A stretch of 6,242 bases of DNA from Planctomicrobium sp. (GCA_018659505.1 JABJMI010000550.1:1-6242); one strand, 5' to 3'; positions 1-5,634 are shown, counted from the stretch's first letter. Notes: a model not told the origin generated them from the sequence alone. Made by a program: numbers and translations.

Positions 1-4
1 CGGG

Positions 5-1111
5 CTATGGAGTCGGTTCACAATACTGCAGCGCCAGTAGCGCGTAAGCAGTCACCAAATTTGGGTCGCCTTCGGACCAGCGGTCGGTGGGGTTGATCCA
101 GCTGCCGTTTTCTTTTTGGACCTTGAAGAGATGCTCAGCGAGTTCTTTTCGCCAGTCGTGCTTTGCTCCATTCGCTTCAGTAAAATCGTCGACTTCCATC
201 ACAGCGAGAGTTTTCGCGAAGGTGTGGTAGTAGTAGAAGAGACCTTGTTGCCCCATGCCTGGGTTCTCTTCGATGGTGTAGAATTGAGTAATCCATTTTC
301 GGGCAGCGGTGACTCGTTGATCGTCTTTATCGACTCCGGCGTAGATCATGCTTTTCAAACCGGCATAGGTCATGCTCGCGTAGGACCGCAGTCCTCCGTT
401 GGGTGTTTCGCCAGCTTGTGAAGTTCCGCCGGCTGCGGGTGTGTAATAGAAACCACCATCGTTGACCTTCGAAGCGAACGGAGTCGTATTGTGTTCGCTC
501 TCCAGATTCTGGCAGCGAGAGATAAAGACCAACGCATTTTGCACAGCGGGGTCATCTTTCGGCACGCCCGCTTTGTTGAGTGCTTCCAGAAAGAAGGTCG
601 TGTTCGAAAGGTCAGGGCGTTGATGACTTCCATAGCCAGAGCCACCGAATCCGGTGTCGCTTCGCGATCCAGTCTCTTCCTCATCCCATTGAACTTTCTT
701 CAAGAACTTGACAGCATTCTTGATCAGTTGGTCATGTTTGCCATCGGCGTTGGCAGAGTGGAAAGCCATGAGGGCGATGGATGTTTCGTAATTCCGATGG
801 TTCGAATCTTTATCGTAGATGCCTCCATCTTCTTTGAGATGACTCAGCAAGTGGGTGAAGGCAGCTTGCACAACTTCGTCATCCGCGGGCAGTCCACTCT
901 GTAATAAAGAATGTGCTACTAAAGCAGTGATCCCCGGGGCATGAGGAGAGGTCCAGCTTCCATCGTCGGCTTGTGACAGCGACAGATACTCGACACCTTT
1001 CTGTCGAGAAGATTTCAATTTTGCGGCACTAGGACCAGCAGCGGACAATGTACTTCCACAAACAAACGTGACTATAAGCGAGAGAGAAAAAATCCCTGAC
1101 CTGTTCAGCAT
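5..1111 (-). CDS. Secreted prenyltransferase/squalene-oxidase-repeat protein
   Basis: A 368-residue exported protein built of squalene-hopene-cyclase-like repeats, expected to form an alpha/alpha barrel. A Sec signal peptide is visible: Arg4, hydrophobic core about 7-18, likely cleavage after STLSA near residue 24. QW-type motifs appear at both ends (QADDGSW at 47-53 and a QKENGSW near the C-terminus). A linker G-[LV]-x-x-D-D-x-x-V recurs at residues 73, 182 and 259, marking internal repeats. The third linker reads DKDD, but it sits in the repeated helix-helix linker, not in the catalytic DxDD(T/S)A context, so cyclase chemistry is not supported. The C-terminal stretch with ENPGMG and [11 protein letters not shown] resembles a family very common in Planctomycetota. 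Substrate and role are unknown; the product should act outside the cytoplasmic membrane. The ATG start is supported by a GGAG eight bases upstream. The stop lies four bases inside the window, so downstream neighbours are not visible. Family is confident, function is not. Confidence 0.9.
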   Translation of the reverse strand: MLNRSGIFSLSLIVTFVCGSTLSAAGPSAAKLKSSRQKGVEYLSLSQADDGSWTSPHAPGITALVAHSLLQSGLPADDEVVQAAFTHLLSHLKEDGGIYDKDSNHRNYETSIALMAFHSANADGKHDQLIKNAVKFLKKVQWDEEETGSRSDTGFGGSGYGSHQRPDLSNTTFFLEALNKAGVPKDDPAVQNALVFISRCQNLESEHNTTPFASKVNDGGFYYTPAAGGTSQAGETPNGGLRSYASMTYAGLKSMIYAGVDKDDQRVTAARKWITQFYTIEENPGMGQQGLFYYYHTFAKTLAVMEVDDFTEANGAKHDWRKELAEHLFKVQKENGSWINPTDRWSEGDPNLVTAYALLALQYCEPTP

Positions 1112-1119
1112 TATTGAGA

Positions 1120-1123
1120 CTCC
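1120..1123 (-). promoter_or_regulatory. Ribosome binding site of the squalene-repeat gene
   Basis: On the minus strand GGAG lies eight bases before the ATG at 1111. It agrees with the signal peptide in supporting this start. Confidence 0.6.
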
Positions 1124-1159
1124 ATAAGAGGCTTTTTGATTGATTTCGCACTAGGGCGA

Positions 1160-1175
1160 ATTGTGTTCATACAAT
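1160..1175. repeat. Dyad ATTGT-N6-ACAAT upstream of the squalene-repeat gene
   Basis: Perfect 5-base arms (1160-1164 and 1171-1175) with a 6-base spacer, about 50 bases upstream of the minus-strand start at 1111. It overlaps the palindrome ATGATCAT at 1174-1181. The size and place suit a dimeric repressor site, but short AT-rich dyads are common by chance. Confidence 0.25.
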
Positions 1176-1220
1176 GATCATACACTCTGCCTGATTCACT
1201 TGGCAAATGAGCTGACGTTT

Positions 1221-1280
1221 AAGTGGTGTAAGTGTCTATCTGGTAGTGGTTTGTGGTGGATTGTGTTGTGTGGTTTGGAG
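1221..1280. other. G/T-biased tract in the divergent intergenic region
   Basis: Fifty of 60 plus-strand bases are G or T; between 1241 and 1278 there is no C and only two A. Several GG pairs are spaced by 1-10 bases, so a two-layer quadruplex is conceivable. It lies between the divergent starts at 1111 and 1364, with no open frame I would call. Nothing else recognisable was found in 1112-1363 apart from the dyad. Confidence 0.5.
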
Positions 1281-1363
1281 ACCATGACTTGCTAGCGGAA
1301 CGATCTTGCAGCGAAATCGATTATTGATGAGACTCCACAATTCGAATTCCCATTCCTGCCGAG

Positions 1364-1972
1364 ATGTTCTCCAGAGTTCCATTGAAGAACCAGTTACTCA
1401 TTTTCGTTCTCATATTTTCACTGGGGTACGGCTGCGCGTCGGCACCTTTGGGATCGTCCGTGAATATGCCGTCTGCGAATGCCCAGCCAATCGCTGGTCC
1501 GTTGTACGTTACAACGACGAATGAAGAACTCGTCTGGGAACGAGCGGTCGATGTCCTGCACGATTTCAACTTCCAAATTGAACGAGAAAACCGACTCGGC
1601 AAAGTGATTCAAACATCACCCAAGGTTGGTGCAAGTCTCTTCGAACCGTGGCACAAAGATGCTGTCGGTTTCAACAGCCGGCTGGAAGGAACTCTGCAAT
1701 CGGTTCGCCGCACAGTTCAAATCAGTATGCAACCCGACGATCAAGGCACAGGTTATGTTGTGAACGTCGCTGCCTATAAAGAACGAGAAGACCTTCCCGG
1801 CATCGCAGCCAACTCTCCCGGCGCAGCGACCTTTGAAGAGAGCCAACCTTTAAGCCGCGACTTGAATCCAGTCGTCGGTCAAACGGCGCCATCGCGATGG
1901 ATTCCTGCTGGTCGTGATCCGCTGTTGGAACAAGCGATCATGGCGAAGTTGCAAGCAGTCTATTCGCAATAG
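1364..1972 (+). CDS. Putative lipoprotein, unknown function
   Basis: A 202-residue protein with a lipoprotein signal: basic residues Arg4 and Lys8, hydrophobic core 11-20, then the lipobox L-G-Y-G-Cys24. Tyr at -2 and Gly at -3 are unusual but allowed by the general lipobox pattern. Ala25 at +2 gives no inner-membrane retention signal, so outer-membrane anchoring is plausible. After a Ser/Ala/Pro linker (about 25-45) comes one compact domain with VWERAVDVLHDFNFQIERE and LGKVIQTSP, then TVQISMQPDD and YVVNVAAYKERED. This looks like an alpha/beta fold of the kind seen in small envelope lipoproteins. The C-terminal part has a Trp-Ile-Pro-Ala-Gly-Arg-Asp segment and a terminal helix. I recognise the style as planctomycetal but know no function. 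There is no clear Shine-Dalgarno before the ATG; an in-frame stop lies 36 bases upstream, so no longer start exists. It stands alone on this strand, 234 bases before the thioredoxin gene. Confidence 0.8.
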   Translation: MFSRVPLKNQLLIFVLIFSLGYGCASAPLGSSVNMPSANAQPIAGPLYVTTTNEELVWERAVDVLHDFNFQIERENRLGKVIQTSPKVGASLFEPWHKDAVGFNSRLEGTLQSVRRTVQISMQPDDQGTGYVVNVAAYKEREDLPGIAANSPGAATFEESQPLSRDLNPVVGQTAPSRWIPAGRDPLLEQAIMAKLQAVYSQ

Positions 1973-2002
1973 GCGTAGCGACTGTCTCGTTGTTCACATT
2001 CA

Positions 2003-2025
2003 GCAACATAATCTTGTTGCAACAA
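2003..2025. repeat. Overlapping palindromes GCAACA-N6-TGTTGC and TTGTTGCAACAA
   Basis: GCAACA at 2003-2008 pairs with TGTTGC at 2015-2020. The second arm is also half of the perfect 12-base palindrome TTGTTGCAACAA at 2014-2025. The two hairpins share bases and cannot form together. The site begins 31 bases after the lipoprotein stop. No T-run follows, so it is not a standard intrinsic terminator; an operator or an alternating RNA structure is possible. Confidence 0.4.
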
Positions 2026-2086
2026 ATGAACATTGCAGCGATGAATTGACTGTTTCTACAGCTGTCTTTGTCAGCGAAAGTATTCT

Positions 2087-2104
2087 TGTTCGGACATTCG
2101 AACA
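2087..2104. repeat. Inverted repeat TGTTCG-N6-CGAACA
   Basis: Perfect 6-base arms at 2087-2092 and 2099-2104 around GACATT, about 100 bases upstream of the thioredoxin start. Dimensions fit a dimeric regulator site. The arms are in the opposite order to the Gram-positive LexA box CGAAC-N4-GTTCG, so I do not call it one. Confidence 0.35.
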
Positions 2105-2182
2105 TCTATACGAAATTCAGAGTCAATCCGCAGCAAAAGTTTCACAACAGTAAGCGAACGTAGAATTCATAAGCTAGGTTTG

Positions 2183-2201
2183 GGATAGGTCCGTCTTATC
2201 C
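2183..2201 (+). promoter_or_regulatory. Hairpin immediately before the thioredoxin start codon
   Basis: GGATAGG (2183-2189), loop TCCGT, CTTATCC (2195-2201) form a 7-pair stem with one G-U. It ends five bases before the ATG at 2207 and occupies the place of a Shine-Dalgarno, which is absent. It could limit translation or be a protein-binding site. Confidence 0.35.
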
Positions 2202-2206
2202 TGAAT

Positions 2207-2626
2207 ATGAAAATTGTCATGAATTATGAAAATTCGAAAGCCCACCCTGCGTTAATCATTGTGGCAATCGTCGGTGGGCTAGCGTTTTCGACGCTCCGGT
2301 ATTCGTTCAGCACACCCCCCGACGACTTTTGGTTTCAATCGAGAGTGATTGAAAACCCGAAGCCGGTGATCGTCAAATTTGGAGCGGAATGGTGCGGTCC
2401 ATGCCGTGCGATCTCTCCAGAACTTGACCGTCTCAAACAACGATATTCTGGTCAGCTTGATGTTGTTCAGATCGATATTGAAGAAAAACGACATCTCGCT
2501 CGTCATTATGGCGTTCAAGGGATCCCACGGATTTTTTTGTTCGACAAAGGGCGCATCAAGAAATCACGAACCGGCTTCGCTTCTCAAGAAGAATTACTGG
2601 CATGGTCGCAGCCATATTTTCATTAG
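2207..2626 (+). CDS. Membrane-anchored thioredoxin-family protein
   Basis: A 139-residue thiol-disulfide oxidoreductase. An uncleaved-looking membrane segment (about residues 14-30) comes first, then a thioredoxin fold from about 45. The redox motif WCGPC is at 62-66, with Cys63 and Cys66 the active pair. The conserved strand VVQIDIEE is at 86-93, and the cis-proline is Pro107 in GIPR, where thioredoxins usually have Thr after the proline. The domain length matches classical thioredoxins. A WCGPC motif suggests a reductase-like rather than strongly oxidising role. With an N-terminal anchor preceded by Lys11 and His13, the domain probably faces the periplasm, where it would need an electron donor not encoded here. 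The start is uncertain: ATG at 2207 lacks a Shine-Dalgarno, and ATG at 2219 would also keep the anchor. The gene appears monocistronic and is followed by a hairpin at 2629-2649. Confidence 0.9.
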   Translation: MKIVMNYENSKAHPALIIVAIVGGLAFSTLRYSFSTPPDDFWFQSRVIENPKPVIVKFGAEWCGPCRAISPELDRLKQRYSGQLDVVQIDIEEKRHLARHYGVQGIPRIFLFDKGRIKKSRTGFASQEELLAWSQPYFH

Positions 2627-2628
2627 AC

Positions 2629-2649
2629 CATCGTAACTACTTAGCGATG
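2629..2649. repeat. Stem-loop after the thioredoxin stop
   Basis: CATCGTAA (2629-2636) pairs with TTA-G-CGATG (2641-2649), eight pairs with one bulged G and the loop CTAC. It starts three bases after the stop codon. No T-run follows on the plus strand, so it may protect the mRNA 3' end rather than act as a classical terminator. Confidence 0.4.
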
Positions 2650-2650
2650 A

Positions 2651-2801
2651 GGATGTTGGGTGGCACGACCCAGAACGTAACGTAGTGTAGTGATGGGCGT
2701 GGCGAGCGCGGTATTGAGGTTGATGCAACGCGGAACGTCTACCTGGCAGTTGCCACGACCACCGTTTCGATCCGCTGCATTCAGGTCGTACCACCTGATC
2801 C
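2651..2801. repeat. Nested inverted-repeat element (palindromic element or structured RNA)
   Basis: Three stems are nested in about 150 bases between convergent genes. Outer: GGAT 2651-2654 with ATCC 2798-2801, then GGTGGCACGACC 2659-2670 with GGTCGTACCACC 2784-2795 (11 of 12 pairs; the single C-A mismatch becomes G-U if the minus strand is transcribed). Middle: 2721-2737 with 2768-2783, 14 pairs including GCGGA/TCCGC and TGCA/TGCA, with small bulges. Inner: TGGC-AGTT-GCCA at 2744-2755. Loop-side variants of one motif recur as TGGCACGACC (2661-2670) and TGCCACGACC (2751-2760). No convincing reading frame or transposase is inside. A small non-autonomous mobile element, a REP-like repeat or a structured RNA are all possible. 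Confidence 0.5.
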
Positions 2802-2816
2802 GGTACTACTGTGATT

Positions 2817-2848
2817 CTTATAAATAAAGAGGCTTGGTAACGAAGCCC
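2817..2848 (-). terminator. Probable terminator of the glutaminase gene
   Basis: On the minus strand GGCTT, a 7-base loop and AAGCC (arms 2843-2847 and 2831-2835) are followed by the T-rich TCTTTATTTATAAG. It lies about 32 bases past the glutaminase stop. The stem is short and the T-run is interrupted, so strength is doubtful. Confidence 0.4.
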
Positions 2849-2879
2849 AAAACGATCAACAACGACTGGCGTCACAATT

Positions 2880-3896
2880 TCAAGAAAGCATCTGAATCAG
2901 CTTTTGCCTTTCTTCGCTCACTGCGAAGGTGTGCAAACCGAATTCTTTTGAGAGTTCCTCGCAGACTTGAACTCCTCGGACGCTGTTTCCCTTTTTGTCG
3001 AGCGGTGGCGAGAAAATTCCTATTCCGCAGACATCCGGGACGACAGCGACGATGCCCCCTCCCACGCCACTCTTCGCTGGAATTCCAACACGAAACGCCC
3101 ATTCTCCAGCGTAGTCGTACATGCCACATGAAAGCATGATACTGAGAACATCCTTCACGTGATTCGGGGCGATCGCTCTGACGTCGGTTAACGGATTCAC
3201 TCCTTGGTTTGCTAGAGTTGCCCCCATAACCGCAAGATCGTGACTATCAACAACAAGGGAACATTGCTGGAAATAGAGTTCTAGTGATTCTTCAAAATTA
3301 TTAGAGACCATCTCGAAGTTCCGCATGAGATGACCAATTGCACGATTGCGATGTCCAGTTGTTCTTTCAGACATGAAAATTGAATTATCGACATGCACAT
3401 CACGACCAATGTAGTTTGAAAAAATTTCGAAGAGCCTGTTCACTCTTGATGGATAATCTTTTCCGGTGATCAGATCGGTCGTGGCGATAGCACCGGCATT
3501 CACCAACGGATTGAATGGTCGATTGGATTCTTCATCGAGTGAGATGGAATTAAATGCTTCTCCAGTAGGTTCTACGCCAACACGTTCCAGAACCTTATTC
3601 CGTCCATGCTCATCAAGTGCTGCTCCAAAGATAAATGGTTTCGATACGGATTGTATACTGAAGTTTTGTCGGCTGTCGCCGACTTGAAAAGATTGCCCTT
3701 TCGTTGTTACTACAGTCACTCCAAACCAGTCTGGCTTCGCTTTAAATAACTCCGGGATATAGTCAGCCACATCCCCTTCTTGATTATTGCGAAACTTCTC
3801 GTGCAGCGAATTCAGTACCGCTCGAAACGGGCTGGTGGCTGTTTTCATCTTTCCAATCAAGAGGTCGATTTCATCGCCTGATTGATTTATCGACAT
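2880..3896 (-). CDS. glsA: Glutaminase (glutamine to glutamate plus ammonia)
   Basis: A 338-residue cytoplasmic glutaminase of the serine beta-lactamase-like fold. It hydrolyses glutamine to glutamate and ammonia. The nucleophile motif S-x-x-K is Ser83-Val-Ser-Lys86, followed by PF. Substrate-binding positions of the family are all present in the expected spacing: Asn133 in NPLVNAGAI, Glu176, Asn183, Tyr207, Tyr259 and Val277 in the KSGVGGG segment (Lys274-Ser-Gly). The catalytic core matches E. coli YbaS/YneH type enzymes (about 310 residues); the N-terminus is roughly 15 residues longer and there is no fused STAS or cyclic-nucleotide domain. A GAGG seven bases before the ATG supports the start. 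It is the last of three codirectional genes, 42 bases after the ParA-like ATPase, and is followed by a weak terminator. Intact and very likely active; its link to the upstream signalling genes is inferred from position only. Confidence 0.96.
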   Translation of the reverse strand: MSINQSGDEIDLLIGKMKTATSPFRAVLNSLHEKFRNNQEGDVADYIPELFKAKPDWFGVTVVTTKGQSFQVGDSRQNFSIQSVSKPFIFGAALDEHGRNKVLERVGVEPTGEAFNSISLDEESNRPFNPLVNAGAIATTDLITGKDYPSRVNRLFEIFSNYIGRDVHVDNSIFMSERTTGHRNRAIGHLMRNFEMVSNNFEESLELYFQQCSLVVDSHDLAVMGATLANQGVNPLTDVRAIAPNHVKDVLSIMLSCGMYDYAGEWAFRVGIPAKSGVGGGIVAVVPDVCGIGIFSPPLDKKGNSVRGVQVCEELSKEFGLHTFAVSEERQKLIQMLS

Positions 3897-3903
3897 TGCA
3901 AAA

Positions 3904-3907
3904 CCTC
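3904..3907 (-). promoter_or_regulatory. Ribosome binding site of glsA
   Basis: Minus-strand GAGG (within GTGAGG) lies seven bases before the ATG at 3896. It is the clearest Shine-Dalgarno of the three-gene cluster, suggesting glutaminase is translated independently of the ATPase gene. Confidence 0.6.
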
Positions 3908-3924
3908 ACGTAAGAAAACCAGAG

Positions 3925-3935
3925 TGCAAATTGCA
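3925..3935. repeat. Palindrome TGCAAATTGCA in the ATPase-glutaminase gap
   Basis: Perfect 5-base arms around a single A, in the 42-base gap before glsA. It could be an operator for separate control of glutaminase, or chance. Confidence 0.25.
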
Positions 3936-3938
3936 GAA

Positions 3939-4706
3939 CTACACGAGACGATCAGCGATGCGAGCAAGTGTTTGACTTAGACGATGTTGTGGATAGCGAT
4001 TCACAAACAATCCACTACTCGCTAATTCTGCCATTTCAGAACATAATGGAAGCATGCCGACCACCTCTGCTTCATAGCCCGACTCAACTTGCTCCTTTAA
4101 TAATTCTAAATCCATTGATTCAGGAACTTTATTAAGCATGACAGAGATGTTCTCGACTTCGAGCCTACGTGCCAATTCGATCGTGACAGAAGTCCCTTGG
4201 AAATCCTGTTTGTCAGGCCTCAAAACGAGAAGAAAGTGATCAGAAATAGCGATTGAAAGTAATGTTTCTTCATTCACTCCAGGGTGAGTGTCGATCAGAA
4301 GATAATCGAGATTTAGCTTATTTATCAATTGCTGAAAACCGTCATTCAACTTTGCAACATCATAACCTTCACGAAGAATTCGAGCGATCTCGCCGGTATT
4401 TAAACTCGAAGGAATTAAAAAGAGTTTGATTTGCTGGTCGTCTGGATCCGCCGTCCCGATTGCTGATTGCGTCACGTCGTACGCAGTTTGCTCAACAGGA
4501 CATTTCGCCCACAAGTAGTCATTGAGTGAGTGCTGAAAGTCTCCAGATGACTTACCAAAAATTACATGAATTCCAGGAGACTGGATGTCGGTATCCACGA
4601 CCCCTACCCTTTTCCCTTTGCTTGCCAGTAACACCGATAGATTTGCAGTTGTATTCGACTTACCCGTACCTCCTCGGAACGAGTGGATTGAAATGATTTT
4701 TGCCAC
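3939..4706 (-). CDS. ParA/MinD-type P-loop ATPase with RGGTGKS motif
   Basis: A 255-residue SIMIBI-class ATPase. The Walker A loop is FRGGTGKSNTT at residues 10-20, with Lys16 and Ser17 contacting nucleotide. Arg11 replaces the usual signature lysine of the deviant Walker A. Switch I aspartate is in VVDTDIQSPG (Asp38, Asp40), and Walker B is LDYLLIDTHPG at 133-143. These fix the family as ParA/MinD/CpaE-like, proteins that dimerise on ATP and position or load partners on membranes or DNA. No C-terminal amphipathic targeting helix like that of MinD is evident, no N-terminal DNA-binding domain is present, and no ParB or MinE partner is encoded here, so chromosome or plasmid partition is unlikely. 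The start is GTG with CAGG five bases upstream. It follows the FHA gene by 69 bases and precedes glsA by 42, consistent with an operon. The specific role is unknown. Confidence 0.88.
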   Translation of the reverse strand: MAKIISIHSFRGGTGKSNTTANLSVLLASKGKRVGVVDTDIQSPGIHVIFGKSSGDFQHSLNDYLWAKCPVEQTAYDVTQSAIGTADPDDQQIKLFLIPSSLNTGEIARILREGYDVAKLNDGFQQLINKLNLDYLLIDTHPGVNEETLLSIAISDHFLLVLRPDKQDFQGTSVTIELARRLEVENISVMLNKVPESMDLELLKEQVESGYEAEVVGMLPLCSEMAELASSGLFVNRYPQHRLSQTLARIADRLV

Positions 4707-4775
4707 GACTACCTGACTTTTCGCTTTGATGAAACAATCAACACTGCTTGGAATAAGTAATGATTGAAGAAATAA

Positions 4776-5279
4776 TTACCTCTTATTATTTTTTTCTGCT
4801 CTTAGCTGTTGAGCAATCCCTTTAAGGCTGGAAAAATAATCGGCCTTTTCAATTTCTGCAACTTCCTGATCCCGTTCATCTTTGTCGAGGAATAGAAGAG
4901 GCACCGCAAAATCTTCATGAGCAATTGTCGACATTGCTATCAGATCATCAGTTTTAGACTCACCCTGCTCAGACCCGATCGAGATACGCAAGAGAGGTCC
5001 TCTGCGTGAAAGCCGAATGACGATATCATTATACAAATCAATAGACTGAATGATTTGGTCTTCGTGGATCACACCCTGACTGCTAATTCCATTGAGAACC
5101 CAACCAGTCTCTTTGGGCACGATACACGCATGGCAACGCGAGACATACGGATTCCTTATCGAGACATCCGAATCAGGAGACCGCCCGATCTGCACACTGT
5201 GAGCAGAATCTATCTCCCATGTCTGAACAGAATGACCGAGTGAGTCATCCAGTAACTCTATGATCAGCTTTGTATTCAT
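4776..5279 (-). CDS. FHA-domain protein
   Basis: A 167-residue cytoplasmic protein with an N-terminal forkhead-associated domain (about 1-102), a phosphothreonine-peptide reader. Core residues are visible: Gly32-Arg33-Ser34, Asp38, then Ser47-Arg48-x-His50, matching GR...SRxH. The usual S-x-N-G loop appears as Ser66-Ser67-Gln68-Gly69, so the asparagine that contacts the peptide backbone is glutamine. The last 65 residues have no recognised domain; they contain a hydrophobic FAVPLLFLD segment and a highly charged helix ending in EKNNKR, perhaps a partner-binding tail. There are no membrane segments. The ATG has no clear Shine-Dalgarno; a minus-strand TATAAT about 28 bases upstream suggests a very short leader. 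It is first in the FHA-ATPase-glutaminase unit. No Ser/Thr kinase is in the window. Domain call is strong, partner and role are inference. Confidence 0.88.
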   Translation of the reverse strand: MNTKLIIELLDDSLGHSVQTWEIDSAHSVQIGRSPDSDVSIRNPYVSRCHACIVPKETGWVLNGISSQGVIHEDQIIQSIDLYNDIVIRLSRRGPLLRISIGSEQGESKTDDLIAMSTIAHEDFAVPLLFLDKDERDQEVAEIEKADYFSSLKGIAQQLRAEKNNKR

Positions 5280-5306
5280 TAATGACCAAAAAATTTGCGA
5301 GCGACG

Positions 5307-5312
5307 ATTATA
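5307..5312 (-). promoter_or_regulatory. Consensus -10 element for the FHA-ATPase-glutaminase unit
   Basis: Minus strand reads CTATTATAATC, a perfect TATAAT, which would start transcription near 5300, about 20 bases before the FHA start. No good -35 is present at 17 bases. Because ATTATAAT also contains TATAAT on the plus strand (5309-5314), the orientation is not certain. Confidence 0.4.
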
Positions 5313-5366
5313 ATAGAAAGGTGTACTGCAACTTTCATCCCATAATGATTGACGCCAATAATTAAG

Positions 5367-5381
5367 CAGTCCTGAGGACTG
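5367..5381. repeat. Hairpin CAGTCC-TGA-GGACTG
   Basis: A perfect 6-base inverted repeat with a 3-base loop. On the plus strand it is followed by TAAGTG and six T (5388-5393), terminator-like, yet no plus-strand gene lies upstream before the divergent FHA start. It may be an attenuator or operator for the small reading frame at 5449. Confidence 0.4.
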
Positions 5382-5434
5382 TAAGTGTTTTTTCTGTATG
5401 ACCTTACGGTGCCTCTTGGGGCGAAGTCAATTCC

Positions 5435-5440
5435 AGGAGG
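5435..5440 (+). promoter_or_regulatory. Strong Shine-Dalgarno AGGAGG
   Basis: AGGAGG lies eight bases before an ATG at 5449, the best ribosome binding site in the window. It selects 5449 over the in-frame ATG at 5398. Caution: on the other strand the same bases are just CCTCCT. Confidence 0.4.
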
Positions 5441-5448
5441 AAAAGTTA

Positions 5449-5601
5449 ATGCATTCTTTCTGCGCAATCTTGCCTATTGGACTAGAACTGGTCCTAATAC
5501 CCTTGGTTGTGGCTGTTTGTTCAGTGCCTCAGCCAGATAATTGTAGTTTTAGGACCGCTTATAAATTAAAAAGCCGCTGTAGAAAGAAAGGGAGATCTTA
5601 A
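5449..5601 (+). CDS. Candidate small membrane peptide with basic tail
   Basis: A 50-codon frame, unrecognised. Residues 5-27 are hydrophobic (CAILPIGLELVLIPLVVAVC, interrupted by Glu13 and two prolines) and could span a membrane once. The last 16 residues hold eight Arg or Lys, so by the positive-inside rule the tail would be cytoplasmic. Cys5, Cys24, Cys32 and Cys44 are notable for such a short chain. Support is a consensus Shine-Dalgarno with ideal spacing in a 418-base region with no other convincing gene. Against it: no known family, no clear promoter, and an internal imperfect palindrome (GGAC at 5479, GTCC at 5491) that could mean the DNA is structural or regulatory. The remainder of 5280-5697 holds only the -10 element and the hairpins listed separately. 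Confidence 0.35.
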   Translation: MHSFCAILPIGLELVLIPLVVAVCSVPQPDNCSFRTAYKLKSRCRKKGRS

Positions 5602-5620
5602 GTGACGTGGAGTGAGACAA

Positions 5621-5634
5621 ATCGCTGTAGCGAT
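5621..5634. repeat. Short hairpin ATCGCT-GT-AGCGAT
   Basis: Perfect 6-base arms that overlap the left arm of the long hairpin at 5631-5679, so the two structures compete. Confidence 0.4.

Noticed and set aside
5..1111. Terpene or hopanoid cyclase based on squalene-cyclase repeats and a literal DKDD
   Set aside because: DKDD at residues 261-264 falls in a helix linker repeated at 73 and 182 rather than in a DxDD(T/S)A site, and the protein is exported and about half the length of squalene-hopene cyclases.
2087..2104. LexA-type SOS box
   Set aside because: The half-sites are GTTCG then CGAAC with 6-base spacing, the reverse order and wrong spacing for CGAAC-N4-GTTCG.
2834..3139. Plus-strand frame over the 3' part of glsA
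   Set aside because: It lies opposite a confidently assigned glutaminase with all family residues, and its Arg-rich composition is typical of antisense shadows.
3939..4706. Plasmid or chromosome partition locus
   Set aside because: There is no ParB, no parS-like repeat set and no DNA-binding N-terminus; neighbours are an FHA protein and a metabolic enzyme.
5279..5467. Minus-strand 62-codon frame whose TAA overlaps the FHA start as TAATG
   Set aside because: The overlap looks like translational coupling, but the frame spans the likely -10 element of the FHA gene, has no Shine-Dalgarno, and its Pro-Pro codons are just the complement of AGGAGG. Its sequence matches no family I recognise.
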